From the NCBI GenBank assembly GCA_000328965.1, contig KB205940.1, forward strand, positions 884,292-948,291: 64,000 nt of DNA, in the 5' to 3' direction. Within the stretch, counting starts at the first letter, position 1; each line of letters opens with the position of its first letter. This document shows positions 1 to 12,600 of the stretch, piece after piece. A program made the translations under genes and the position numbers. Below the pieces are notes generated by a model, which was not told the origin of the DNA, did no database searches, and worked only from the letters and a program-made list of their open reading frames with translations. The stretch is from Ascocoryne sarcoides NRRL 50072 (lineage: Eukaryota; Ascomycota; Leotiomycetes; Helotiales; Gelatinodiscaceae).

Positions 1-459
1 TCCCCCCCCTTCCTCTCGCGGTCCAACGCAATACAATACAATCCCATACCCCCAAACCCGCATCTATAAAAAAAAAAAAAAAAAAAGGACCCCGATACGA
101 GCACATGGTATGTACATCAGGGGCAAGAATGCATTTCATATCCCCAACCCCGAAACAAACCTGCATTTTTGTGCGCAAACCCCAAAAAATCTTCTCCTTT
201 CCTGGTGGTTGGTTGGTTCTCTAATGTCCGCCACGCACGCACGCGCATGCATTCCTCCCTCCCACAATATCGAGAAGCGGGGATATGGTGTCGAAATCAG
301 GCGAGATGTCCTAGGCGTTCACTTAATAGCATTATTTCCGGTTTAAAAGATCGCTCGGCTCATTTGTAGATCGCCGATGGGGGAGAATTGAACTATCTAT
401 GCTAGAGGGTGTGATGGAGGATGGGAAGATTCTCATAGACCCCTTTGTATTTTATACTC

Positions 460-485
460 CACACACACACACACACACACACACA
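460..485. repeat. (CA)13 microsatellite
   Basis: Thirteen uninterrupted CA units in non-coding DNA. A candidate length-polymorphic marker. Confidence 0.95.
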
Positions 486-675
486 TCCTTCTTTCCTTTC
501 GGAAACGGGGAGGTGTTAGAGAGGGAGGGATTCAGGCACGTATCGGGGGTTTTAAATCTAGAGATATTTATCTTAAGTGTTGAATATGAACATTTATCAC
601 GAGTTAAGCCCGTAAATAGCAGGAGCAAACGATTCGTGAGCTCTAAATACATCTGTAGCTATAATAAGCCTAGGA

Positions 676-711
676 GTTGTTGTTGTTGTTGTCGTTGTCG
701 TTGTTGTCGTT
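676..711. repeat. TTG/TCG imperfect trinucleotide repeat
   Basis: Roughly twelve trinucleotide units, mostly GTT with interspersed GTC, in non-coding DNA. No reading frame across it belongs to a supported gene. Confidence 0.85.
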
Positions 712-1372
712 ACCTTCCATGCTCCTCCTCCATCAATCAATCATCTCAACCATCTGACATTTCTTCTTAAAAACACCACAACACCACCACAACATGAAAT
801 ATGTACCGTACACCGATTAAATCTCGCCAACCAACCACGCAGCATTGCAAAAGGCTAAGACGTGACTCGAGGACGAATCACCATCGCTGCTCGCTCGCTC
901 TAGGAATGTCACCGCCGTTGGCATTTTGCCGAGGAGCGTAGGGGATATCCCTTGGAACGCGGGATAATAGCCGAGGGAACGGGGGGGGGGTCCGATCTTA
1001 GGGGAAACAACACCACACGGGTCACGACGCCCATCATTGCACCACGAGGAGCTTCGAGATTTTATGAGCATACAAGTAATTCCAACCCCTAATTAACCCC
1101 TGTAGTGCAAACCTATGAATCGAATGAAAACAGAAACCAACCCGACCCGACCCTAAGCAATAAGAACAATCTCTCTTCTAACCGGCTCCGCGCTTCCCCC
1201 TCCCAACCATACCATACCATACCGAGTAAGTAAGTGGTGAGATCAAATCCATCCCATCTATCCCCCCCAGATGAATCCCAGCCAAGGTGTACGGTGTCCA
1301 ATCCATGCAGAATATCTACACTATTTTCGCGCCCTCCCCCCATCTCTCGCATGCAGCGAAACCCCAGAACAC

Positions 1373-1981
1373 CTATAGCACCAGAGCCGCGACCGCCGCC
1401 GCGAGTCCGAGAACCACCTCTCCGGCTCTGTTCTGGCCAGCGGCACCGGTGAAGAGAACAGTGGATGGCTGTACGGGCGATCCAGTGCCGGTTGCAGCTC
1501 CAGCCTGTTGGGTTACTGAAACAATGACCAACGGCGAGCTGTAGGTCGCAACCACTTTCGGGGCCGCGGTGGTTTCAACCGCCGGATAGACAATAGTAGC
1601 CGCAACTTCGGGAGGGCAGCTTGTGTATTGTACTGCGACGGGGGTGACGATGGGCTACAGATTTCATTTGATTAGCTTCTTGTTGGTCTGTAACCGTCGA
1701 TCATTGGTGTGGGAGGAGTCGAGGAGGAAAAAGACGAGGGGGGGAATAGTAAATACCTTGACAATAGTGCAGGGGCAATCCGTAATCGTCAACGTTGTCT
1801 CCTCCGTGACGGTGTAAGAGTAGGTGCCGAAGGTCAATATCGTCGCCGCGGGGCAATAGGTTGTGAAAGCCGTCTCGACAACAGTCGTATACAAGGCGGT
1901 CCCATTCGTAATCGCAGTGGCATTCTGTCCCAACACACCGGCTGCGAACCCAGCAGCAACGAGAGCAGCAGCGTACATCAT
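1373..1981 (-). CDS. Small GPI-anchored cell-wall protein (CCG-6-like)
   Basis: Two exons, 1981-1757 and 1654-1373, joined in phase 0 across a 102-nt intron, encode 168 residues. The protein starts with a signal peptide ending near residue 18 (...AGVLG before QNATA). The core has the Thr-rich pattern YCPAAT...YTVTEETTLTITDCPCTI, with paired cysteines and N-glycosylation sequons, as in fungal clock-controlled protein 6-type wall proteins. It ends with a small-residue omega region and a hydrophobic tail (EVVLGLAAAVAALVL), the usual GPI-attachment layout. It should be exported, anchored to the plasma membrane and possibly cross-linked to wall glucan. Translation is taken from the first of two adjacent ATGs. 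The family resemblance is from memory of the motif; no enzymatic role is implied. Confidence 0.8.
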
Positions 1982-2006
1982 CTTGGCGATATCAGAAATA
2001 AGAGTT

Positions 2007-2026
2007 TGAGTGAGTGAGTGAGTGAG
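2007..2026. repeat. (TGAG)5 microsatellite in 5' leader
   Basis: Five TGAG units, read as CTCA on the minus strand, 26 bases upstream of the wall-protein ATG and probably inside its 5' UTR. Confidence 0.85.
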
Positions 2027-2198
2027 GAGGTAGAAAGGAGTGGATGAGTAAGTTAATAAGACTTGTAAGTAAGGAACGACTGAGTGAGTGACTGAACGAG
2101 TGACGGGCGATCCGGGAAAAGACAAGAAGACAAGAATGGTCGACGAGAGTAGATTGGAGAGGAAGAACCAAACAGCCACCCATCCCGAGCAGACCTCC

Positions 2199-2204
2199 TT
2201 TATA
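2199..2204 (-). promoter_or_regulatory. Candidate TATA box for the wall-protein gene
   Basis: A TATAAA hexamer on the minus strand sits about 220 nt upstream of the ATG at 1981, flanked by GGAGG runs and followed by a CT-rich leader. The position is plausible for a strongly expressed wall-protein gene. The assignment rests on motif and spacing only. Confidence 0.35.
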
Positions 2205-3262
2205 AACCTCCTCCTCCCCATCCCTTCTCTCCCCATCATCATCTGATCATACCAGGTCGCACCAAGATCTCCGCACAATTGGGCCACCAGCGCCGCTGCC
2301 CGAAACCTCGAGGACACAGCTCGCCCACGGCGAGATCCAATCACAACTTCTAGACGCGTGTTGGGATCCCGAGCAGAGGCAGTGTCCCCGTGGTTGTTTA
2401 CCCCGAGCGTGGAATGTGCATGTGGAGCCAGACGAAGAAGAAGAGAAATCAACGACTCGAGCAGAGGGGAGAGGCTCGAAGGAATGGAGGTGCATTGCTG
2501 CGGTCCAAAACGAGATCGAACGTAACTCCATACGGCTGGAAGCACCCACCGGAGACTGTCCTATGGACAGACGACCTCGCCCACGCTAGTCCATTCCACT
2601 CGGATAGGCATTTTTGCAGGAGCATGTCTGTACGGGGTGCTCGAAGCCACAACCATTTCACATGTCGCCAGAACTCTTGCACCAGCTCCCCACAACATTC
2701 GATTCAAGCTTTTGATTTGCTGCCGAGTGTTCACAGCTAATTCTAAGTTACACTGGCTCACTACCCGTACACCGTCACGGAACGGAACCCAGTGCGGACA
2801 AGTCGCATACGTCCGAGGAAGCAAAATCACCTCTCCCAAGTCGCCAGCCCTTGCACCGAATCCCTCCATCTCCTGTTATGAACCATCTCCAACGCCGCTC
2901 TCCAATCTCAAGGTAGGTCGTGCAAATGAATGGGGGTCTCTTTCTAAATATGTTTACCGAAAAACGCCGGGAGATGCAAGCTACACACAAACAATGTCGG
3001 GTATTCAACTGATGACCTCCAGATGCAAGTGTATCCAGTGGTGTATTGGATGGACATTATGGACATTAATGATGAATCTCGCGCGGTGACCACATGTCCA
3101 ACGGAGCGGGGAATCTATGCAATCGCTAAAACAAACGAGGCCATCGCAAAGGCCGGGTAAGAGGCCGAATGCCGAAATAATCAAGGGGTATATCTGCGTA
3201 GGAAGTTCTGAGCACCATGCCGGAAGACTTTTGGAAGTGTATCAAAGGAAGCTTTTTTTCTT

Positions 3263-5714
3263 TTATCGATTGGACCTGCTCATGCTGCGTTCGGGGAGAT
3301 TCATCGCATTGAAGCGAGGAGATATGGAATCGAAGTCGTAATTCTTCAGCGTCTGCTCATACTTGGCGCTCTTCATGAACTTGGGGACCGAGTCCTACAT
3401 ATAGGTGTCAGTGGCAGCAGAGGCGCGATGTCCGAGAAGTACTTACACTCGCCATGAGCTTGAAAACGGATATCTGAGCCTCTTCGAAGAGCTTCGTGAC
3501 CTCCTTGAGACTCTCAATCATGGCAGCATCTTGTCCGACCGATTTGGTCATCCGCGTGGCCAGCTGGTTCCGGAGCAAGTGGTCGATGTTCAGCTCGCAC
3601 GGCGACCCAGGCGCGAGGAAGGCATTGTAGATTCCATAGGCCGAGGCCATTGTCTCCTTGATCGAGTCGAGATTGGGATCGGTGGGCGAAGTCTTGCCAC
3701 TTCTCGCAGGGGAGTTGGCTTTGATGGCCTGCTTGCAGGATTTGAGAAACTCATCCACATCCAGATAGAAGGAGAGATTCTCCTCGCAATGAGTATCCCG
3801 GAGGTTTTCTCGGAACAGCAGTCGAAGGGCCGCATCGGTCAAGATCTTGTCCAGCTTCTGCGTGTTCGAATCCCTCGAGATGCCCGCTTTCGAACCGGCC
3901 GCGTTCGCGTTATCTCCCCCGTCGGAGGATCTCTGGTTCGAAGTCATGTTGACCACATCCTTCCCCTTCTGTGTCATCTGGTAGAATGCATGCTTGGTGG
4001 GTTGGAACCTGCCCGCCTTCTCCTTGTCGGCCGGAAATTGGGTGAGGTAAGCTCGGTCGGGTTGCACACACCAGATCAGCTCCTGTTCCAGGAACAAGGT
4101 CGCCAGCTCCACCGTTTCTCGTCGGTCAACGGTCGTACAACAGTCCATCAACCAATCGACCGAGGACTTTCCGCTAAACGTCTGGTACATGGTTCGCGGC
4201 GGCGTGCCAATCTTCCGCTCCTGGGCCATTCTCACGCCTGCAATTCCATCCTTGTATTCGCTCAGGGAGTCGGAGTCTGCAGAACTGGTGCTGGTCTTGA
4301 TGTTGGGCCCATTCTGACCTATAAATCGGCGGAAGATGACCTCAACCGTGCTCCGGTCGGACGAGAGCTTGTCCGTGGCCGAGTCTCGCTCCAGAATCAC
4401 CAGCTGCATCGTGTTCCGGGGAGACATGATGAGATCCGCAACGTGCTTCTGCTGTATGCCGTTTTTCGAGCAGAACCTCTCCAGCACATGGATGCCCTTG
4501 GGGGTCAAATGCCAGACCGTGCCCTTCATGGTGAACTCCTTTGCCTGCTTACCATCCGCCGATTCCACGAACCGGGCATCCAAGAATCGCTGGCACACCG
4601 AGCGGGCCATCTCGCGGGCCATGGAAAAGGTCGTGGTGGTGGTGGTGGTGACGATCCGCGAGGGATCCTTGGGATCCGGCATCCGGTTGGACTGGGAGAA
4701 CTTGAGGGAGCCCAGATTGTTGATGGCCTCTTCCGACAAGAAGGAATGCTCGATCCGGGTCAGTCGCACGCGGTGCGGTGCCAGCGGCAGACTGACGATG
4801 AGGGTTGCAAACAAATCCTTGAAATCCTGTCACCATGTCAGCTAGGAGCGCCCGATCCCGTCCCTCCCATGCCTTACCCGTGTGAATGGCCGGTCATCGT
4901 TCGTCATGCGCAACAAGCGCGACGACGTCTGGTGCATCTTGTTCTGGTTGCCCTGCGGGATAAAGTGCGTCGGGGGCGGCTGATCCGACGGCGTGTTCGA
5001 ATACGCCTGGGACGGTGGATCGGTCTCGAGGAGGGCGCGGGCGTGGGGGATGGCAGTCACGGTCTCCGCGCGCGCATGCGAAGGCTTCGCGGGCGGGTCG
5101 CTCTCGTCGCTGTGGGAATGGGCGAGGAGGGACAGCGAGTCTGCCGCGGTGGGCAGGCTGGCGGGATCGGTCTGATCCAAGGCGGTCGAGCTCCAGGCCG
5201 AACGGTAGAGGCTGCTGGACGAGGGACGGTTGCGTGGGGAGGGCTCCGCGAAGGACGCAAGCACGTTGGAGGTTTTATCGCGAGCCAATGCGGCCAGGGA
5301 GAAGAGGGCGATGCGGCCGTTCTTGGAGAAGCTGGTCGAGAGGGTGGATTGGCGGTGTTTGGCAACGTTGGCGGGGGGGCAGACGGTGGGAGTCGAGCGG
5401 GGGAGGAGGGCAACGGAGTTCGACTTGGAGTCGGCGTTGGAGCTGGAGAGGGAGATGGAGTTGGAGGTTGAGTGGGAGTTGGAATTTGCGTGGGAGTTGG
5501 AGTTCGAGATGCTGGCCGACGTTGGTGGGAGAGCAGAAGTGTGGGAGAGGGAGGGTGTGAGTGTAGGTGTGGGCGTGGGAGTGGCCGAGATATGTTCATG
5601 TGTGGAAGTGGAAGCAGCAGCAGTGGGGGCCGTGGGTGGTGCTGGTTGGACGCTTGTCACGGGCTGGACTTGGGCAGGCAGCTGTACGGTGGGAGCGGGC
5701 TGAGAAAGAGCCAT
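3263..5714 (-). CDS. flbA: Developmental regulator FlbA-type RGS protein
   Basis: Three exons (5714-4878, 4826-3447, 3394-3263), all phase-0 junctions, give 782 residues, close to Aspergillus FlbA (about 720). The first 260 residues are low-complexity Ser/Thr/Pro. From about 265 (MTNDDRPFTR, then DFKDLFATLIVSLP) comes the conserved fungal Sst2/FlbA region with DEP-like folds at about 300-400 and 490-575. The RGS domain spans about 604-735 (LDKILTDAALRLLF, EENLSFYLDVDEF). The C terminus has the family ending VPKFMKSAKYEQTLKNYDFDSI. FlbA proteins accelerate GTP hydrolysis on a G-alpha subunit, restraining vegetative growth and permitting conidiation. A poly-Thr run at about 339-345 is encoded by a CCA-rich microsatellite. 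The start is the first ATG of a long open exon; an upstream non-coding exon is possible given the empty 10 kb beyond. Confidence 0.93.
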
Positions 5715-6550
5715 CTAAGGTCAGGAATTCTAGGGATGTTTGACTAAGTGGTAGAAGAAAGGCAAAAAGGTCTCTAATGCGTGCAGCCCTAATCCCGACC
5801 TATACGTGCCATATACTAATGGTCAGCCAACCATCCAGGGGGGAAAAGGGGGGGAGGGGGGAGGGGTGAAGGGAAGGGAAGACGGGGGCCCACCTTCTGC
5901 GGTGAGGATGAGGATGAGGATGAAGATGTCGCTGGTTTAAGACGTCGGCGTCGGTCTCGAAGCGCACAAGCGTCGAGATGCTTCACGGGCGTGATGGGAG
6001 TGATCATCACCGTCTCGTCCCCGTCTGCCTCTTCCTCGAGCTCCCTCTTATCGCCGATAGTCGGTGGGCCTCAGGCATGGCGGTCGGGAGTTCTGGCGCC
6101 GTCACCGGAATGGACATCATACTGTAGTGTAGTCGCTGTTGATGTAACGACGACCGACGGCAACATGAATTCACCTCCATCGAAAGCGTCTGAGCCGCAA
6201 ACGAGGGTCGGCATGCTGGTCGATGCTCGCTGCCGCCTCTCGTGGCAAGGTGAGATCTTCCACGCGGCACCCCTGAGGCTGCTGCTCGAATCACGCACGC
6301 CGCATGATGGTGGATGGGCAACCCCCCGTCGACTCAGAAACTTCCATGCCGTGATACGGTGAAGGGGACTGGACCGGGAGACTTGTCTCGTCCGTCCACG
6401 CGCACGCGAGAGCCGGAAGGACCGTCGCGACTGGTTCTGGAAGGGCTGAAACCTCGCAAACGTGAGAGAAGCGAAACTTGGTGGGAGGATGGATCGAGAG
6501 AACACGTCGGGACAGGCGGAGAGGTTGATCTCGATGTTGATATGGACCGT

Positions 6551-6586
6551 AATATTGATATTGATATCGATATCAATATCGATATT
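6551..6586. repeat. 36-bp near-perfect palindrome
   Basis: Two 18-bp arms meet between 6568 and 6569 and are reverse complements with one mismatch. The sequence is built of GATATT/GATATC units, so it is both a short tandem repeat and an inverted repeat. It lies 0.84 kb upstream of the flbA start codon and could form a cruciform. Confidence 0.9.
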
Positions 6587-6656
6587 CACGTGGGCTAGTC
6601 CTTCGTATATCCACTTTCGCTTTCACATGACTATTCGTTGTGATATTATCATTAAC

Positions 6657-6698
6657 TATTATTATTATTATTATTATTATTATTATCATCATCATCAT
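6657..6698. repeat. (TTA)n/(ATC)n compound microsatellite
   Basis: About ten TTA units run directly into four ATC units in non-coding DNA upstream of flbA. Confidence 0.92.
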
Positions 6699-9600
6699 TT
6701 TAATTCTATAATTACGATTATTGGGATCCATGCCCAGTATCGAATCGGCTTGTTGGATTTGCGTTGGAAGACAGGTACTATACTGTCTATACCATACATA
6801 CGAAGTAATGCGCTCTACTGCACGAGGTCCCGGATCGAGTAGCGCTCGTCGAACCATGGGCCGCTGCGAGTTGGACCTGAGATCCCGTTCCGAATTCCAG
6901 AATACTTTGTATTTCAAGAGCTGACGGACGAATGGCGACGGCCGAACCGGCCGAGATGAGTACCGTTGGTTGCTGCTCCTGCTCCTGCTCCTGCTGATGC
7001 TGCTCACTGCTGCTGACTGCCGCTGTCGTCGTGATGGTCGTCGTCGCCGTCGTGCTTCGGTACCACCACTCCTCCGACAGTCTGGTTGCGAGTCGGTATC
7101 TTCGGCACCTGTTTCGCCCACTCGTGCGTGCTGCCACGACGGGACACCTGCAGCGAGAGGACGAGAACAAAATCGTGCATAGATCCACCCCTTCGGAGGA
7201 CCTCGATGATGGCGAGGAGAGGTGGAGCCAATTTCGCACTTGGAAAGAGAGATTTGAATCGCCCCCTCGCTCACATTCTGTATGGCGGAGTGCGGGACAT
7301 AGCTCCATCTCCATCTCCATCTCGCAGAGTTGATACATGCGCAGGAGCGATTCAAACCGACAGCTTACCTTCCGGGACTCGTTGATATTCTACGGTTGGC
7401 CGCCATCGATTGATCCAGGATTGAAACGAGCAACTTTCTTGTTTCATCCAGAGTATTGACTTCGAAGCGTAGCAAACGCCATCTTGGGTCGGCAAGGGTG
7501 GTTACTGTACCTATCAGCGAGAAATCCTCGGCCACTTTGCTTATTTCTCGCTAGTGAGCGGGTTCAACGCCCTCTCCAGAGCGCGGTAGATTGGTCGTCG
7601 AGCTCTGGGACAAGATCGTCGCGACTTGGGGAAGACAGCCTGCGCTCGGAGATGATGAGATTTGTCGATCTTCCCTTCCAGCGCCATTCTAGAAGACTGG
7701 ACGGGGCGCCGTGGTGGCAGGAAGGGGTGAGAAGGGACGAAATACCGAGAGAGACTAAGATCCAAATGCCAGCGTCGAGAGATCAGCTGCCTAGGGCCAT
7801 CCTAGTTCTTTGACAGCCAGTGTTTCGAGGAACCGAGGTCCGCCCCCCGGTTTCCCAGCTCGAGATCAGCGAGTGGGTTCGAGCCACGAGAGCGAATACC
7901 GATGGAAAATTAAAGGAGAGATATACTCCTACATCTGACAGCGAACCACGTTCCCAGGCGCGGAGTTCTGTCACCGTCAACCACGCTCGGACATCCACCT
8001 GTGAACCGTGTCGGGCCAGGATTCTCGTGGTTGGCGACCTGTGTGTGTGCATCGATACGATCCACGAAGCGGCCTCGAATGCAAGGGAGGGTAGCAGTTG
8101 GGTACGGTACGGCATCGGGTTAGAAGGTTTGGAGAGAGGGAACTACTAGGAGTGGGGTACAGATTTGGGGTGGACGCGACGAGGCAGTAGTTCGGGAAAT
8201 AGCGGTGAATTGGGTCCATCAACTGCTTTTTTCCCCCCGAGAACAGTTCGAGGTGAAGGTATCCACGAACTACGGACCGCTGGACCATTCAGAGCATGTG
8301 GGCGTGCGAGCCCGGCTGGAAGTCTCAGATCTGATATTCGCTGCGAGATAGGCTTTAGCTCGGTGAACTTCTTGCGGATCGAAGTCGGACTCGAGACATA
8401 CCAAATCTGGGGCGTTGGTCATCTCAGACCGAGGTGGACTTGATATATTGATGTCTCTAGTGAGAACTTTGTGTCGTGGGTGCTCGACTGCTCGATGGGC
8501 GCATTTACCATTTGCAGTACCATTTACCCTTTGCCTAAACCTACAAAGGGCAAAGTAGCTCGCGGACAGCTTTGATATTAACCTTGACCGCATATTTGTT
8601 CCTGCTAGTATCGGTTCAATCATCTGTGAGAAAAGGGCTCGATCTCTCTCAACCGCGTCACATCATCCTCCCAACCCCTCTTTCTATTGATGGATGCCTC
8701 GGGCAAAAGCGGCGCTGCATGGCTTGCTCCAATTTATTCGGGGTGGAATTTCTTTTCCGAATCGTTTGAGCGTGGCTGGCTAGCGGCCATCTTCCCACGT
8801 GCCCACCTCATGCTGATTAGCCAGAGCTGGGATAACGCCCTTTGCGGACCACGTTTAAAGCACGGATTATTGTGTCAGACCACATGGGACCACATGGGCG
8901 CTGGGTTGATGCTCCGCTCCATTGATTGGGAGTGGCTTTTTCCAGCGCAACCGGCGAAAGCCAGCAAAAATGAGAAGCACGATGTTTAAGGTACCAGAAA
9001 AACTCCGACCACGAGGATCATCGAGGAAGGGTGCGACGTCAACTCACAAGAGGGGAAAGCTGGGCTCAATATTTGGCGTGGAGATGCGAAGTATATTTCT
9101 GGAAGACATGCCATTCCCGACGACGGCTAAGCCGAAATGAAACCTTTATCGACAAGCGTCGCGGGTCGCTACTGGTACTGGTACGAAGGAGAAAACCATC
9201 ATCGTTCCCACGTGCTCCACAATGACGAAATGCAATACAGTACGGTGCAAAAGTCTTTCACACGATGCTTTCACGAAGTACTTCTCACCACAGTCCGACG
9301 ATTCTGCCGTCTGCCCTCTGCCCATCGGAGATGGCAGCCGCTCGGCTTCCTTTGCGAGCACGCCAAGATCCTATCGGCGTGGCCGTGCGAATTGAGAAAA
9401 ATGAATAATAGAAAGAGTGAATATCGATGCAGATCCCCTAGGAAAGAGGTTTCGATACCCTGCACATCTCGCACTATCAACTGCTATGCCCCTCACCGCC
9501 TCCGTGTCAAGATTTACTTTGTACACCGGCACAGGCACGGTATTTGATCGGTTGAAACAATGGCAGCCATGGATCCAGCTCGAGTCTCCATGCACAACAG

Positions 9601-12600
9601 CTCAACTGACATGGACGTGAGATAGTATCGTTCGAAGGAGACATCAAGGTCGTTGGCGAAGGGAGAGTTTAGCGAGGTCATATGACCTGACCTCCGCGTA
9701 CCAAAACAGAAATAAGAGCACCTGCTTATATTGGCCCCAACGAAGGTTACGAAATAAACCATCATAACTTTAATGATATTGCAACGACTTGGGGATTTAA
9801 TTGATCTTGTACTGTAGATGCGGAGCTTTCAAGAGGACATTGAGTGCGAGAAGGACAGTGACTTGTAATTTCTATGCAGACCTTTGGCGACAAGTATCCT
9901 TCCCGTTTAGGTTAGATCCCAGTGAAGCTAGCTAGATCCGAAGAAAGCCCAAACAGAAGGAAAGATCCATCCGTCTCACGTTACCACCAACCACCAAACA
10001 CCACCATCTCGTCCAACCCCGCCTTAGCGGTTTCCTTTTATCTCCGCTCACTGTTCCAAGAGGGTTTCTAGAAGCTTACAGGACCAGTACTGTACAGTAG
10101 TACGTAGAAGGCTGATAAGCACCAGGTTTGCCTTCCAATCGTACCCCTAGTATATCCTCACTACTTATCTATAGTATAATCTCCGATTTTCTTGAGCTCT
10201 ACCACTCGCCCCCCTTTCTTCAACAAACACTACCTCGGGTGAGGGTCACACGACAAGGCTTCGCGAATATCTGCGAAGTACGTACGGAAGTACTTCCATA
10301 CCTGGGTCCTCTCTGACTCCTATTTCTCATTTCCCAAAATAAGCACCGTCTGACACCTTTGACATAGGCTTACCACTCTTTCCCCTGCTCTCGACTTGCT
10401 TCAGGAGGGATCTCCCTTCTAGAGGCCTTCTGGAACATCTGACTCGCGGTTTGATACACGCAGGGGGCACAACGTAGGAGCCCCATGAAATGATGAAGAC
10501 CCCGAATTTTAATTTCTTCGAGATTCTCTCCGAGATTCAATACCACGCTCCGAGACGCTGGAAATCTACGAAGGACTCCCTAGCCAGATGCCACGTTTTC
10601 ATGATCCCTACCGATAACTACGGGGACGATCATGTCTCTCTACCGTACAGTAGAGAACCCCTTGGTTGAGGATTCCATGTCTTTGAAGTTCAGAACTAGA
10701 CTTGATCCATCGGTGTGGGAATTCCAGCAAGAGAAATCTTAGGTGAAATATCGTTGCTCGGTTTGTCTGAAGCTCTAATACGGAACTATTGTCAAGGGAT
10801 AACCGACATTCGGAGTATTTCATAGTCGATCATGAATCTGGTAGATCCGATTTCAGCCTTTTGTAACCAATACTTGGCTTCTCTCGTTGCGCTTCGTTGA
10901 GTTCAATGTACAGGAGAGAGGCTCAACGCAACAATCCAAACCCATCTCGGCCCTTTCTGCTCATCATAGTAGCAGGTGTCTGCATTGCCCGAACATATCA
11001 TACCACATTTGTGGTCACCACCGGCACAGTACATCCCCTTCTCGAAAGAATTCTCCCCAAATCCCACTTTCCCATTTGTCAAGCATCTCGTCAAACTTTC
11101 TCCCACCTACGCATGCCCCTTCTTTATGCTGCCCATCTCTTCTCACGCTCGGGAAGATGCACCTTGCCACCTCACCTTCGGGAATGAGAGACGCAGGAGA
11201 AATAGCCACGAGGCCGTCCTACGGTTCACGCCAGACACTTTACGGCCCGTCGCATCCTCCCGAAGGCGTAAAAGATTGTGCTTTATTCGGTCCTTCGGCA
11301 GTATGCCACAACTCAGGACGGGAAGTACTGTAGGCAGGTGGGAGTACAAGGTATCACAAGTAACGGGAGTGGCTTTCGGTATTCTGCGAGCTCGGGAAGG
11401 ATGATACGATGCTCTTCGATGTCGTGAAACCCAGAGGCGAAATGGTGAGGAAATGGCGGCGGCAAGGATCTCTGTTGTGTTTCGCTGGCATGGGATCACA
11501 CTGACACTGGCATTGAAGAGGAGGAGGCTAGTTACCTCGAGTTCATGTGAGTTCGGCACATCGGTCTCTGATTCTGTTCTCATGGACGAGTACGACCCGG
11601 ATTTGCAGCAATATGGCATGATTATGACATTCCCTCCTGGGCAGAAAAGAATGAGGGGCGGAAAATTGCTTTTGACTGAGTCATACTAGACACGCACTCC
11701 TGGAATCTTTAGCAAGGCGGTCTCAAGTGGACGGTGGGGGGCCGATGGGGATATGTCTCGTGCGATAGCGGAACTTCAGACGCTCAAAAGAGGCTACACA
11801 CTTGTCCGAAGAGCCTATACACTAATTGTATGGCACGATTTTGCATCTTGCCATCAAGTCCCCAACGATTGGAACTACGTACCAAGCCACGAGATACGTT
11901 GTGCGATGACGGCTGGAAAGTGAAAGTGTTTGACATCTGTGGGAGTCCATACATAGAAATGCAGTGCTGCCAAGTATGTGCAGGATTCTCCTTACTCCCC
12001 AGGACCTGGAAGATCCGGCTCAACCATGCCCACAAGTTGGGTGAAGATGCATACAGCCGTGTTTAGTCTTGATTCTCCAGTAAGTGATTCGAGAGTAATG
12101 TGCATTTGAAGCTGCTATGCCCAAGACTTTGACAACTACAACCTGCAGAGAGAACGAACAATTGTCTACATACACTCTCTTTCTCTCATTGGATTTGGAC
12201 AGCTACATTTGCGTAAGAATCCATCCATGGCTAGAACTGCATATTTGCATCTTTACATCCGCCCCTTGCTGCTACCTCCCTCCCACAGCTACTATCAAAT
12301 CACACTCTCCTCCCTCTTCTGATTCGAGCAAGAGAGCTCTTCTCCATAATTCGCCAGTCACTTCCCTCTCTCGAAATCTGCATGCCCAATCGAAGGCCGA
12401 CACTTCGCCCAACCAAGCCGCATTCGATAACATATCCGTCGAAACCCACCTTCTCTAGAAAGTAAAACGAAACTTTTTCATCCGTCTGAGCAGTCTAGAC
12501 CGTCAGGTTGTCTGTCTTTGGGTTTCAACAACGCAATCCATCCTCCTCAACCACTTACCCTTCACGCAACCATCCATTCCCTTCTCGAATGTGAATCCTA

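Larger units (their letters stand above)
1..1372. other. Non-coding stretch with simple repeats
   Basis: I see no convincing gene here. It holds a 19-base A run (68-86), a (CA)13 tract (460-485), a TTG/TCG-type tract (676-711) and a ten-base G run (981-990). The pyrimidine-rich segment around 715-795, ending in an ATG at 794 followed soon by a stop, resembles a fungal 5' leader, but I could not connect it to an open reading frame. The part near 1372 would carry the 3' UTR of the minus-strand wall-protein gene. Confidence 0.6.
1982..3262. other. Intergenic: wall-protein promoter and flbA 3' flank
   Basis: Between two minus-strand genes. The part near 1982-2270 is pyrimidine-rich on the minus strand and reads as the leader and promoter of the wall-protein gene. 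Open frames between 2390 and 3090 overlap each other on both strands, lack domain-like composition and are treated as chance. The right end carries the flbA 3' UTR. Confidence 0.5.

Noticed and set aside
2390..3089. Frames of 77-150 codons on both strands between the wall-protein gene and flbA
   Set aside because: Mutually overlapping, several begin with non-ATG codons, no domain-like content.
3405..5471. Very long plus-strand open frame (688 codons) antisense to flbA
   Set aside because: It mirrors the minus-strand coding exons, which carry DEP and RGS domains; the plus translation is low-complexity and unrecognisable.
10887..11619. Overlapping 140-160 codon frames on both strands in the desert
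   Set aside because: They overlap each other antisense, have unbiased composition and resemble nothing I know; length alone is compatible with chance at this GC content.
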